Shown here in pieces: positions 18,373-26,165 of a stretch of DNA of 64,000 nt. Position 1 is the first letter of the stretch. Every line of letters starts with the position of its first letter. Under the pieces are notes generated by a model. The model was not told where the DNA came from. It ran no database searches and saw nothing but the letters and a program-made list of their open reading frames with translations. A program made the translations under genes and the position numbers. The stretch lies in NCBI GenBank assembly GCA_963973455.1, contig CAXAZF010000005.1, forward strand, positions 124,001 to 188,000, written 5' to 3'. The stretch comes from Marixanthomonas sp002364245 (GTDB lineage: Bacteria; Bacteroidota; Bacteroidia; Flavobacteriales; Flavobacteriaceae).

Positions 18373-19137
18373 TTATCTAAAAATTACTATCGCTGCACTT
18401 AATAAAATGGAAGCTAAAGACAATAAAGTACCAACATTGCCTATTAAGCCTGCTGAACGCACTTTACTGTTATTGGGCGTGACGTACACCACATCATTGG
18501 GTTTTAAATAATAAAATTTAGAATGCATCCAGTCAGATTGGGTAAGGTCTATGTGTTTGGTTTCCATAGCTTTTTCTCCTTGGCGAATGATAAGGACATT
18601 TTCCCGTTTCCCGTTAATAGTTAAATCACCGGCCATTCCCAAAGCCTGTGGAAGGGTGATGATTTCTTCATCAAGTGTATAGGTGCCGGGTGCTTTAACT
18701 TCGCCTAAAACCGTAAATTTATTATTCACCAAACGCACGCGCACGGTAGGATCCTTAATATATGTTGATAATTGCTGTGTTAATAATTCTTGCACCTCTT
18801 GGGTGGTTTTATCCACTACATAAATTTTCCCTAATTGGGGGTAGGTAATACTACCGTCTTTAGCGACTAAGTAGCCTTGAAGTTTTAAAAGACTGACTTG
18901 CGTATTTTGTGTTTGCATGCCAAGGGCTTTATCAAATTTAAAGGGTAACGTGCTTTCTTCTTGCAAAGCCGTAAGGTCTATCTTTAAAATATCATTTACC
19001 TGTATCTTGGGGTGCTCGTACAGGGAATCTGCTAAAGCTAGGTTGGCGTTTTCAATATCTTGAAAATAAACCACTTCCTTCTTGGTCGCACAACTGGATA
19101 TGAAAAGTAAAAGCAAGATGATAATAGGGTATTTCAT
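18373..19137 (-). CDS. wza: Polysaccharide export outer-membrane lipoprotein, Wza type
   Basis: A 254-residue lipoprotein with signal peptide and lipobox FISSC (Cys16 as the acylated residue). The Poly_export domain is visible in HPKIQVNDILKIDLTALQ and YLVAKDGSITYPQLGKIYV, followed by SLBB-like sequence (GEVKAPGTYTLDEEIITL) and a C-terminal hydrophobic segment. It should form the outer-membrane exit channel for the polysaccharide together with Wzc, whose gene follows after 6 bp. Length is shorter than E. coli Wza but usual for Bacteroidota. The ATG at 19137 lies only 6 bp after a TATCTTTG -7 box, so the transcript may have almost no leader. Confidence 0.9.
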   Translation of the reverse strand: MKYPIIILLLLFISSCATKKEVVYFQDIENANLALADSLYEHPKIQVNDILKIDLTALQEESTLPFKFDKALGMQTQNTQVSLLKLQGYLVAKDGSITYPQLGKIYVVDKTTQEVQELLTQQLSTYIKDPTVRVRLVNNKFTVLGEVKAPGTYTLDEEIITLPQALGMAGDLTINGKRENVLIIRQGEKAMETKHIDLTQSDWMHSKFYYLKPNDVVYVTPNNSKVRSAGLIGNVGTLLSLASILLSAAIVIFR

Positions 19138-19142
19138 GCCGG

Positions 19143-19150
19143 CAAAGATA
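19143..19150 (-). promoter_or_regulatory. Predicted -7 promoter box upstream of wza
   Basis: On the - strand this reads TATCTTTG, a match to the Bacteroidota -7 consensus TAnnTTTG. No TTG is found at the usual -33 distance. Transcription would start at about the wza ATG, giving a leaderless or nearly leaderless mRNA. Confidence 0.45.
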
Positions 19151-19252
19151 GGTAAGTTTTTTAGGAAGTTAAACGGTAAAAATGGGTTTTTAACTATATT
19201 TTAATTGAAATACAGCTGAAGGGGAAAATTATAAATCCCAGTACAAACAATA

Positions 19253-20014
19253 CTAAACCCGAGTATCTTTTAAAGAAGAGTCAAACAAGCTGGTAGTATT
19301 TGCTATCAGTTGAGCTAGCTGGGTATACTGTTTCTTGGTAACTTTAATTTGGCCAATTTTTTGTAAGTGATTCGTATGGTGCGCATCCGTACCTACAAAC
19401 TGATACTGTCCATTTTTTAATAAAGTAAAAGCTTTTTTTTGAACATGGGTTCCATAATGTGAAGTCAAAGACAATAAATTAAGCTGAAACATACAGCCCA
19501 AATCAATAAATTGTTGGTAGTCGGTATCTTTTTGTAAAAAAGTATACCGTTCGGGATGGGCTAGGATAGGGGTGTACCCCTTATGTTTGATGGTAAAAAT
19601 ATGTTCTTCTATGTTTAAAGGCGGCTGTAGGTAAGACATTTCTACCAATAGGTGTTTTGTAGTGATAGGCAGTATGGTATCTTCGCACAATAACTGTTTA
19701 AAGGTAGTATCTAGCATGTATTCTGCAGCTGCTCCTTGTAAAGTTACGTTCAACTGTTCTTTCACAAGTGCAGCTTTCAGGGTTCCCAAAGCATCTTGAA
19801 TGGTAGTGGGGGTGTTGGGATACGTACTTTCCATCACATGCGGACTTGCGACTACGCCTGTAATCCCCAAGCGATCGTATTCTTTCAACATGTGAATACT
19901 ATCCGATAGAGTGCTGGCTCCATCATCAATTCCGGGCAACACGTGGTTATGAATATCAATCATCCCGTTTAAAAGCGGTAAAATTTTGTGTTTGGATTGA
20001 AAAAAGATCCCCAT
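19253..20014 (-). CDS. PHP-type tyrosine-protein phosphatase, CpsB/YwqE family
   Basis: A 253-residue metal-dependent phosphatase of the PHP fold, expected to dephosphorylate the tyrosine tail of the Wzc kinase encoded in the same block. The metal-binding signature MIDIHNHVLPGIDDGAS (residues 18-34) is followed by VVASPHVM, a conserved LLVEMSYLQPPLN stretch, ILAHPERYTFLQ and FVGTDAHHTNH, all in the order of the CpsB/CapC/YwqE family. An in-frame ATG at 20086 would add 24 unrelated residues; the ATG at 20014 (MGIFFQSKHK) gives the usual flavobacterial N-terminus and has a TATATTTG -7-like box at 20026-20033 in front of it. Upstream lies the repeat array. Confidence 0.87.
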   Translation of the reverse strand: MGIFFQSKHKILPLLNGMIDIHNHVLPGIDDGASTLSDSIHMLKEYDRLGITGVVASPHVMESTYPNTPTTIQDALGTLKAALVKEQLNVTLQGAAAEYMLDTTFKQLLCEDTILPITTKHLLVEMSYLQPPLNIEEHIFTIKHKGYTPILAHPERYTFLQKDTDYQQFIDLGCMFQLNLLSLTSHYGTHVQKKAFTLLKNGQYQFVGTDAHHTNHLQKIGQIKVTKKQYTQLAQLIANTTSLFDSSLKDTRV

Positions 20015-20138
20015 TACTTTTAGGTCAAATATAAGATAAAAAATAGGAACGCACCTTGGTTGTGCAATCTGAATAAAGCTTGTCACTCAGCCTGCCCGTT
20101 CATTTTCAGGCGGAAGTGGAGCATAGCGGCGAAGCCAT

Positions 20139-20955
20139 TGTCATTCAGAACGGAGTGCAACGCAGTGAAGAGTCTCTATCCACTCAGCAAAAAAAGTCCC
20201 TTTCACTAAACAGAAGATGCATCAGTCGTGCCTCCTTCTAAATGCCTGAGTATTCCCTTTTAAAGGACATCTGTCACTCAGAGCGCAGTGAAACGTAGCG
20301 AAGAGTCTTCATCCACCCCAGCAAAAAAAGTCCGTTTCATTGAACAATAGATTCATCAGTCGTGTCCTCCTTCTGAATGACATTGTCATACCTTTTTGAA
20401 TAACGCCTGTCACTCAGAGCGCAGTGAAACGCAGTGAAGCGTCTTTCTCCACCCTGAATAATTTATCTGTTTCATTAAACAAAAGATGCATCAGTCGTAT
20501 CCTCCTTCTGAATAACACGGCAATTGTCACTCAGAACGGAGAGCAGCGCAGTGAAGAGTCTCCATCCACCCTGAATAATTTATCTGTTTCATTGAACAAT
20601 AGATGCATCAGTCGTGCCCTCCTTCTGAATGACATCGGTCCTTCCTTTTGAATAACGTCTGTCACTCAGAACGGAACGGAGTGCAACGCAGTGAAGAGTC
20701 TCTATCCACCCCAGCAAAAACAGTCAGTTTCTTTAAACAAAAGATGCATCAGTCGTATCCTCCTTCTGAATAACACGGCAATTGTCACTCAGAACGGAGA
20801 GCAGCGCAGTGAAGAGTCTCCATCCACCCTGAATAATTTATCTGTTTCATTTAACAATAGATGCATCAGTCGTGCCCTCCTTCTGAATGACACGGCAATT
20901 GTCACTCAGAGCGCAGTGAAACGTAGCGAAGAGTCTCCATCCACCCCAGAACACA
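20139..20955. repeat. Tandem array of seven inverted-pair (REP/BIME-like) repeat units
   Basis: Seven units start near 20139, 20272, 20408, 20525, 20660, 20783 and 20900, with periods of 117-136 bp; the last one is cut short, and a decayed start is seen at 20081. Each full unit has arm A (TGTCACTCAGAACGGAG..., ending in GAAGAGTCT) and, after a spacer, arm B in opposite orientation. Arm B ends in CCTCCTTCTGAATGACA, so its reverse complement begins TGTCATTCAGAAGGAGG and resembles arm A. Units 4 and 6 are nearly identical, and the pairs 3-4 and 5-6 repeat at about 255 bp, showing a later duplication of a two-unit block. Short ORFs in the array are by-products of the repeat. It separates the phosphatase gene from the PglC-like gene. 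Confidence 0.85.
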
Positions 20956-21016
20956 AGTCCCTTCGACCCGTCTTATATCGGATAGCAAAGCGGTCTTAGG
21001 TCGTAATCGGACACAG

Positions 21017-21634
21017 CTAATTTTTGACAGAAATAGTCCCACCAAAAACAGTTTTAAATAAAATGGTAACATCCATCCAAAGACTGTAGTGTTCAATATA
21101 ATAGCGATTTAACCGAACTTTTTCGGGCCAAATGACTTCACGGTTATATTTTTCTGGATGTTTTTGTTTGGATAAGAGTATTTCCTCATTTCTAAAAGCC
21201 AACGTAGCCAAACCGGTAATACCGGGACGTATATTCAATAGTACACGATCTTCTCCTACAAGTTTGTCAGCAAATCCTGGTACATCAGGACGCGGCCCCA
21301 CCAAACTCATGTCGCCTAACATAACATTCCATAACTGTGGGAGTTCATCGAGTTTAGTTTGGCGTAAAAAATGACCAAGCGTTGTAATACGAGGATCATC
21401 AATGATTGTAACGTGAGTAGTGATAGTAGGGGAGCTTTTCATGGTCCGTAACTTGCACATAGTAAAAGGACGCCCACGCTTGCCAATACGAGTACTTTTA
21501 TAAAATCCGTTTTGTTGTGTAGTAAGGACTATAAGAATAAAGAGGATAGAGATAATGGGAAAAGCTAGTAGTAAGCCTAAAACCGAAAAAATAAAATCAA
21601 GAAACCGTTTTATAATATGTTGGTACTTTAACAC
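21017..21634 (-). CDS. Phosphoglycosyl transferase, PglC/bacterial sugar transferase family
   Basis: A 205-residue monotopic phosphoglycosyl transferase, which starts repeat-unit synthesis by moving a phospho-sugar from a UDP-sugar to undecaprenyl phosphate. The N-terminal hydrophobic re-entrant segment (FLDFIFSVLGLLLAFPIISI) is followed by FTMCKLRTM, the catalytic Asp-Glu pair in KLDELPQLWNV, and GDMSLVGPRPDVP and RPGITGLATL. The size equals the minimal PglC form without extra membrane helices. It starts 4 bp after the PglD-type acetyltransferase gene, so UDP-diNAc-bacillosamine is a likely substrate. A second enzyme of the same family lies two genes upstream (22273-22881), and which one is dedicated to which sugar is open. 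Confidence 0.87.
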   Translation of the reverse strand: MLKYQHIIKRFLDFIFSVLGLLLAFPIISILFILIVLTTQQNGFYKSTRIGKRGRPFTMCKLRTMKSSPTITTHVTIIDDPRITTLGHFLRQTKLDELPQLWNVMLGDMSLVGPRPDVPGFADKLVGEDRVLLNIRPGITGLATLAFRNEEILLSKQKHPEKYNREVIWPEKVRLNRYYIEHYSLWMDVTILFKTVFGGTISVKN

Positions 21635-21638
21635 GCAA

Positions 21639-22262
21639 CTACCTTTTAATAATTTTACCCGGATTACCCACTACAGTTGCTCCATCAGGAACATCTTTAA
21701 TAATTACGGCGCCCGCACCGATAGTTGCCCACTTACCAATTTTAATTTCCGGTAGTATTTGAGCTCCAATTCCTATATGGGTTCCTGTTCCAACCAAAAC
21801 ACCCCCTGCTAAAGTAGCATTCGGAGAGATATGGCAAAAATCTTCAATAATACAATCGTGTTCAACAACTGCGCTACTATTAATAATACAATGGTCTCCT
21901 ATGTTCGTAGCTACATTGATTACTGCATGTGGCATCACAACACTCCCTTTTCCTATGGAAACCGAAGAAGCGATACAAGCAATTTTATGGCTTATATAAT
22001 TACAAAAGTTATAATGAGGATTTAATTTTTGAACAATATTAGAACGAATTTTATTGTTCCCAATACTAACTATAAAATCATTTTGTAAAGCGGATTTTAG
22101 TTCAGATGTATCCGAAACAGAAAAGCCTACTAATTGTTGTATACTTTTATTATCATCAAAGAGTTGGTCAACTTCATAGTTTTCTTTAGACAAAATACAA
22201 TCAATAACCACTTTCGCATGACCACTTGCGCCGTAAAGATTGATTTTCTTAATATTTTTCAA
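21639..22262 (-). CDS. pglD: UDP-4-amino-sugar N-acetyltransferase, PglD/NeuD family
   Basis: A 207-residue acetyl-CoA-dependent acyltransferase. The N-terminal Rossmann-like part binds the UDP-sugar (NLYGASGHAKVVIDCI, residues 8-23), and the C-terminal part is a left-handed beta-helix of hexapeptide repeats (SVSIGKGSVVMPHAVINVAT, GDHCIINSSAVVEHDCIIED and following) with the expected His in EHDC and HISP. It should acetylate the 4-amino group made by the PglE-type enzyme, completing UDP-diNAc-bacillosamine. Its pathway partners PglE and PglF are encoded about 8-10 kb away on the other strand. It sits between two PglC-like genes, 4 and 10 bp away. Confidence 0.86.
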   Translation of the reverse strand: MKNIKKINLYGASGHAKVVIDCILSKENYEVDQLFDDNKSIQQLVGFSVSDTSELKSALQNDFIVSIGNNKIRSNIVQKLNPHYNFCNYISHKIACIASSVSIGKGSVVMPHAVINVATNIGDHCIINSSAVVEHDCIIEDFCHISPNATLAGGVLVGTGTHIGIGAQILPEIKIGKWATIGAGAVIIKDVPDGATVVGNPGKIIKR

Positions 22263-22272
22263 ATCCTATCTT

Positions 22273-22881
22273 TTAATTAGTACCGGTAAACTTTTCAATA
22301 GTAGCTTGTCCTTCACTAGTTACACCCTCTGAAACGATCACTTTCTTAATAGTTAAAAATACTATTTTTAAATCGATCCAAAAACTAATGTGCTTTACAT
22401 ACCAAACATCGTAAGCAAACTTTTGTTCCCAACTAATGGCATTTCGTCCGTTTATCTGTGCCCAACCGGTAATACCCGGTTTTACAGTATGTCTTTTCTT
22501 TTGTTTTGTAGTATAAAGCGGTAAGTATTCGGGTAGCAACGGGCGTGGCCCTACAAAACTCATATCCCCTTTGAGCACGTTAATAAGTTGCGGCAGTTCA
22601 TCCAAAGAAGTTTTACGTACAAACGTTCCAATACTGGTCAAACGTTCTGCATCAGGTAGTAAAGTGCCTTTAGCATCTTTTTTATCGTTCATGGTTTTAA
22701 ACTTTATGATACTAAAGATACGTCCATGTTTACCGGGGCGCTTTTGTATAAAAAAGGGTTTGCCGTTATTGGTTATTGTTAACCCTATCATTACTATAAT
22801 AAAAAGAGGACTCAATAAGAGTAAACTGATTAAAGCGGTTAGAAAATCGAGAAAGGGTTTGAGTATATTTTTATACATCAA
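22273..22881 (-). CDS. Phosphoglycosyl transferase, PglC/bacterial sugar transferase family (second copy)
   Basis: A 202-residue membrane-embedded enzyme of the same family as 21017-21634 but clearly diverged. Visible are the hydrophobic segment FLDFLTALISLLLLSPLFII, FSIIKFKTM, the catalytic DE pair in SLDELPQLINV, GDMSFVGPRPLLPEYLPLY and KPGITGWAQINGRN. The GWAQ.NGRN ending is the common form in PglC and WcaJ-like enzymes. It lies 10 bp upstream of the PglD-type gene, the same order as pglC-pglD in the Campylobacter pgl cluster, so this copy may be the diNAc-bacillosamine enzyme. ATG at 22881 or 22878 are both possible. Confidence 0.87.
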   Translation of the reverse strand: MMYKNILKPFLDFLTALISLLLLSPLFIIVMIGLTITNNGKPFFIQKRPGKHGRIFSIIKFKTMNDKKDAKGTLLPDAERLTSIGTFVRKTSLDELPQLINVLKGDMSFVGPRPLLPEYLPLYTTKQKKRHTVKPGITGWAQINGRNAISWEQKFAYDVWYVKHISFWIDLKIVFLTIKKVIVSEGVTSEGQATIEKFTGTN

Positions 22882-22980
22882 TATAAAAGTAATAGATTTT
22901 AAATTAATTTACACCTTCAGACAAATTGAGCTCTTAAGCTAAAATTACACAAAATTGAGTGATTAAAATTATTCTGTTTT

Positions 22981-24216
22981 CTAAGGTTGATTAGAAAACG
23001 AAATATTTCTTTCTTCAAGTAAATCTTGATATTCGTTCAACAATGCTTGCCAAATCTCTTCTCGCTGGTAACGAGAAACAATGAGTGGTCGGGCATTACT
23101 TTGTAAGTGGCTATATAGCTTCTCATCTTCTAAAATTTGTTGCATTGCTTTTTGAAGGGCCTCAACATCCTTTGGAGGAACAATCAATCCATTCGCTCCC
23201 TCTCTAACAATTTCGTTACACCCGTTAATATCACTAACAATGGAAGGTAGGCCCATCGCACCGGCTTGCATCACTACATTTGGAAATCCTTCCCGATAAC
23301 TAGGAAAAGCCAAGACATTACTAATGGCAAAATACGAGCGTACATCCTGCTGGAAACCGACAGAGATAATATTCGTATTTGCTTGGATTTCTTTTAAGGT
23401 TTCAGATGATAATGGATCTAGTTCCGTTTCTAAAGGTCCGACTAACAACAATTTCGCATTTTGTTTCTCTACTCCGCTCGAAGTGACAGAACCTATTCCT
23501 GTCTTTTGCCTCCGCTTGTTACATAGATTTTTAAAAGCTTTTACTAATTCATTGATGCCTTTATCACCAACTAACCGTCCGACAAACACGAATACAAAAT
23601 CATCTTGATTAATGCAGAGTTCTTTACGTAATTTTTCTTTTTGAATCTTAGTAAACAAGGCTGGGTTAAAATAATTGGTATCTATACCGTTAGAACTTCC
23701 GTTACCAATAATTTTTAATTTTTGTGGATTAGTGAATTTTTCTTGTAGAATAAAATCATACAAACCTTGCGAGTTAGGATAGACTTTCGTCGCACTTGAG
23801 TAAGTTAGTTTCTCCACTTTATCTAGTAACCAACGTTTTTTTCCTGTGGCTTCCATTAAAGGTAAACCGGCCACCGTATGCAAACGAATGGGTACTCTAG
23901 CTATTTTTGCTGCCAACATGCCTACAATTCCCGCTTTTGGAGTGTGCGAATGGACAATTGCCGGTTTTTCCATTTTTAATAGACGATATAATTCCCATAA
24001 AGCTTTTAAATCTGCTATAGGGGTTATAGCACGGGTCATACTAATTAAATGCGTAGGCACTCCCTCGCGCTCGCTTACCATTTCCAATGCTTCTCGCGGT
24101 CCCGCCGAAACCGCCAACACCTGAAAATATTCTGCCATAAAAGCCAATTGTCCTTTTAAAAGTACTTGAAGCGATAGAGGAACGGTGGTGATGCGAATGA
24201 GTTTAGGTTTGGGCAT
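22981..24216 (-). CDS. GT4 family glycosyltransferase with an in-frame insertion
   Basis: A 411-residue GT-B enzyme. N-terminal domain: RITTVPLSLQVLLKGQLAFM and HSHTPKAGIVGMLAAKIARV. C-terminal GT4 domain: VFVGRLVGDKGINELVKAF, AKLLLVGPLETE and PSYREGFPNVVMQAGAMGLP with the E-x7-E type donor site. Between NELVKAFKNL and NAKLLLVGP, about 20 unusual residues (KRRQKTGIGSVTSSGVEKQ) interrupt a loop that is short in relatives. The DNA there carries a REP-like motif (see 23463-23490). The reading frame is intact, so the enzyme may still work. The start overlaps the upstream GT2 gene by 14 bp. Confidence 0.84.
   Translation of the reverse strand: MPKPKLIRITTVPLSLQVLLKGQLAFMAEYFQVLAVSAGPREALEMVSEREGVPTHLISMTRAITPIADLKALWELYRLLKMEKPAIVHSHTPKAGIVGMLAAKIARVPIRLHTVAGLPLMEATGKKRWLLDKVEKLTYSSATKVYPNSQGLYDFILQEKFTNPQKLKIIGNGSSNGIDTNYFNPALFTKIQKEKLRKELCINQDDFVFVFVGRLVGDKGINELVKAFKNLCNKRRQKTGIGSVTSSGVEKQNAKLLLVGPLETELDPLSSETLKEIQANTNIISVGFQQDVRSYFAISNVLAFPSYREGFPNVVMQAGAMGLPSIVSDINGCNEIVREGANGLIVPPKDVEALQKAMQQILEDEKLYSHLQSNARPLIVSRYQREEIWQALLNEYQDLLEERNISFSNQP
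23463..23490. repeat. REP-like repeat arm inside a glycosyltransferase gene
   Basis: On the - strand this reads TGTCACTTCGAGCGGAGT followed by AGAGAAA. It resembles arm A of the intergenic array 2.5 kb away (TGTCACTCAGAGCGCAGT) and common flavobacterial intergenic repeats. It encodes the SVTSSGVE part of a roughly 20-residue insertion in the GT4 enzyme without breaking the frame. Confidence 0.6.
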
Positions 24217-25060
24217 TTGCTTTAAAAGTTTGAACTTCTTTAATTTTTGGCTGTCTACCCATTTTATTCAAATAGATATCTTGTCGGTTAAACTTAAAAA
24301 GAAAGTAGAGAAATAATACCTTAACTCTTTCTTTAAGAATAATAAATATTTTTTTAAATCTGCTTATTGATGATTTATTAATAGATCGTAAAAATGATTT
24401 CTTAGATTTCATGTATTTCTGATAAGAAAAAGACTCATCGCGATTATAAATATAGCTCACCTTAGGAATAAAAACATATTTGTTATTTATCAAAAATCTA
24501 CGCATAAAATCTTGATCTTCACTATATTTCATAGATAAATCAAAACAAATACTTTCCACGGTTCTTACTCTTAATAAGGAAGAAGCGTGCGGTACAGTTT
24601 TATATTTATCATAAGATTGAAAGAAGAGGTGTTTTTCTGTATTATATGGTTCTAAAACTCTATATAAAACATTATTTTTACTTCGTAAACCAATAGACAT
24701 AGACAATAATGCAACCCCTGGATTCTCTTCCATAAACTTATACTGAAAGTCTAATTTATCTGGATAATACCAGTCGTCTGCATCTAACATAGCCATATAT
24801 TTTATATCTAACTTTCTAATTTTATCTAATGCAGCTTGTCTGGCATGAGGTCTTCCTTTATTTTCTTTAAAATTTAGTATTATAAAACGATCATCTTTTT
24901 GATATTTTTTTAAAATATGCGAAGTGCCATCGGTAGAGCCATCGTTTACAATTATATTCACCCAATTGGTAAAACTTTGGGCAAGTAAAGAATTAATGGC
25001 TTTTTGTATAGAATTTTCGCCATTATAAACAGGTGTTACTACCGCAATTGCTGCTTTCAT
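24203..25060 (-). CDS. GT2 family glycosyltransferase
   Basis: A 285-residue GT-A enzyme. VVTPVYNGENSIQKAINSLL (residues 7-26), IIVNDGSTDGTSHIL and MAMLDADDWYYPDKLDFQYK (DxD-type metal and nucleotide site near residue 95) are the classic GT2 motifs. A short hydrophobic stretch (KVLFLYFLFKF) near the C-terminus may attach it to the membrane. It lies 1 bp behind the EpsG gene and overlaps the following GT4 gene by 14 bp. Base composition looks more AT-rich than the neighbouring GT4 genes, which hints at separate acquisition. Specificity is unknown. Confidence 0.85.
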   Translation of the reverse strand: MKAAIAVVTPVYNGENSIQKAINSLLAQSFTNWVNIIVNDGSTDGTSHILKKYQKDDRFIILNFKENKGRPHARQAALDKIRKLDIKYMAMLDADDWYYPDKLDFQYKFMEENPGVALLSMSIGLRSKNNVLYRVLEPYNTEKHLFFQSYDKYKTVPHASSLLRVRTVESICFDLSMKYSEDQDFMRRFLINNKYVFIPKVSYIYNRDESFSYQKYMKSKKSFLRSINKSSISRFKKIFIILKERVKVLFLYFLFKFNRQDIYLNKMGRQPKIKEVQTFKANAQT

Positions 25061-25061
25061 A

Positions 25062-26165
25062 TTATTTAAATTGCATTAAAAGGCTAAAAATTAAAGAGCC
25101 AAATAAAATAAGGCCTATTATTTTATTATTAAACTTAGACTCCTCTTTGGCAATAAACGGAAAAATTAAGATTACTGGCATCAGAAACCAAGATAAATAA
25201 GCTAACCGATTGGTAAATGGCACATAAATAAGTAAAACCCAAGCTGTATTGGCTATTAAGTAAATATTTACCAATAAAGAAAATAATCTATTTTTATACT
25301 TGTTTTTAAATAGCTGCCAATATGCTAAAAGTATTGGGATAGCACTATAAATTACGAAATCTAAACGAAAGTGCTGTTCGTTATATAAATTATTATCCTG
25401 CCCGGAAAAGTAGGTTAAGGCACGATTATCAGCTATTATGGTATTTGTCGTAAAAATATTACTTACCAAGGCAAAGGTTTCCAAATCCTGTCTAACAATT
25501 AAGCTAACCGGAATCGCGCTTAACCATACTAGCATTAGAACTTTGGTATTGGTATAATAACTGACAAAAATATATGCCATTAGGGGTAATAGCATAGACT
25601 TATGGAAAGTTACGGATAAAAGCAATAAACTATATAGCACCCATTTCTTATCCCGAAAACCCAAAGCAAAAATAAAAATGGAACTAGCCAAACCACTTCT
25701 AACCCCATTAATCCCAAATCCCCAAAAAGACATGGCAGTCACAAAAGCTGCCAGTGCAAAAAAAGCATATTGCCCAAACCATTTTTTAAACGTTAAATAA
25801 GGTAAACCCACATAAATAATAGCCGAAAGCAAATAAAAGCCTTGTATCCCCATAATTTGGGAACAGAGTTTCATAAAAATATAAAAACCAACATCTTTAC
25901 TAAATTCTGTGCGAATACCTCGTTGGATTAAATCAAAAGTACGCGTATAAGCTCCCGTATCGCCAAAATAAGACCAATGACCCAATGGGTCACGTAAACC
26001 TATAAAACCTATGGTTACCAATAATAAAAAAACACTCCCTGCTTTTAAGTTTATAGTCGGGAAATTTTCTAAATACTTATATTTAAACAAAGGTAAAGTA
26101 CTGTGCAAAAGCACTAAACTTAAGCAAACATAATAAGTAGGAATATAGTATTCTATTGGAATCAT
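25062..26165 (-). CDS. EpsG-family polysaccharide polymerase (Wzy role)
   Basis: A 367-residue membrane protein with roughly ten hydrophobic segments, ending in IIGLILFGSLIFSLLMQFK. The segment around LRDPLGHWSYFGDTGAYTRTFD (a conserved GD-type loop after the second helix) and the topology fit the EpsG family, whose members act as Wzy-type polymerases joining repeat units in the periplasm. It is the only polymerase candidate seen in the window, although two flippases are present. The start overlaps the upstream GT4 gene by 4 bp (ATGA-type coupling). Confidence 0.78.
   Translation of the reverse strand: MIPIEYYIPTYYVCLSLVLLHSTLPLFKYKYLENFPTINLKAGSVFLLLVTIGFIGLRDPLGHWSYFGDTGAYTRTFDLIQRGIRTEFSKDVGFYIFMKLCSQIMGIQGFYLLSAIIYVGLPYLTFKKWFGQYAFFALAAFVTAMSFWGFGINGVRSGLASSIFIFALGFRDKKWVLYSLLLLSVTFHKSMLLPLMAYIFVSYYTNTKVLMLVWLSAIPVSLIVRQDLETFALVSNIFTTNTIIADNRALTYFSGQDNNLYNEQHFRLDFVIYSAIPILLAYWQLFKNKYKNRLFSLLVNIYLIANTAWVLLIYVPFTNRLAYLSWFLMPVILIFPFIAKEESKFNNKIIGLILFGSLIFSLLMQFK

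Noticed and set aside
20015..20086. Longer start for the PHP phosphatase
   Set aside because: The added 24 residues have no family match, and the region overlaps the -7-like box and repeat flank.
20139..20955. CRISPR array
   Set aside because: Units are 117-136 bp with two inverted arms and repeated spacers, not short identical repeats with unique spacers; no cas genes are near.
20424..20999. Short + strand ORFs within the repeat array (20424-20651, 20691-20999)
   Set aside because: They repeat the same peptide (SLNKRCISRILLL) because they follow the DNA repeat; there is no independent protein character.
21132..21374. Antisense ORFs over the sugar-transferase and other genes
   Set aside because: They mirror the codon structure of well-supported genes on the other strand and show no domain or signal.
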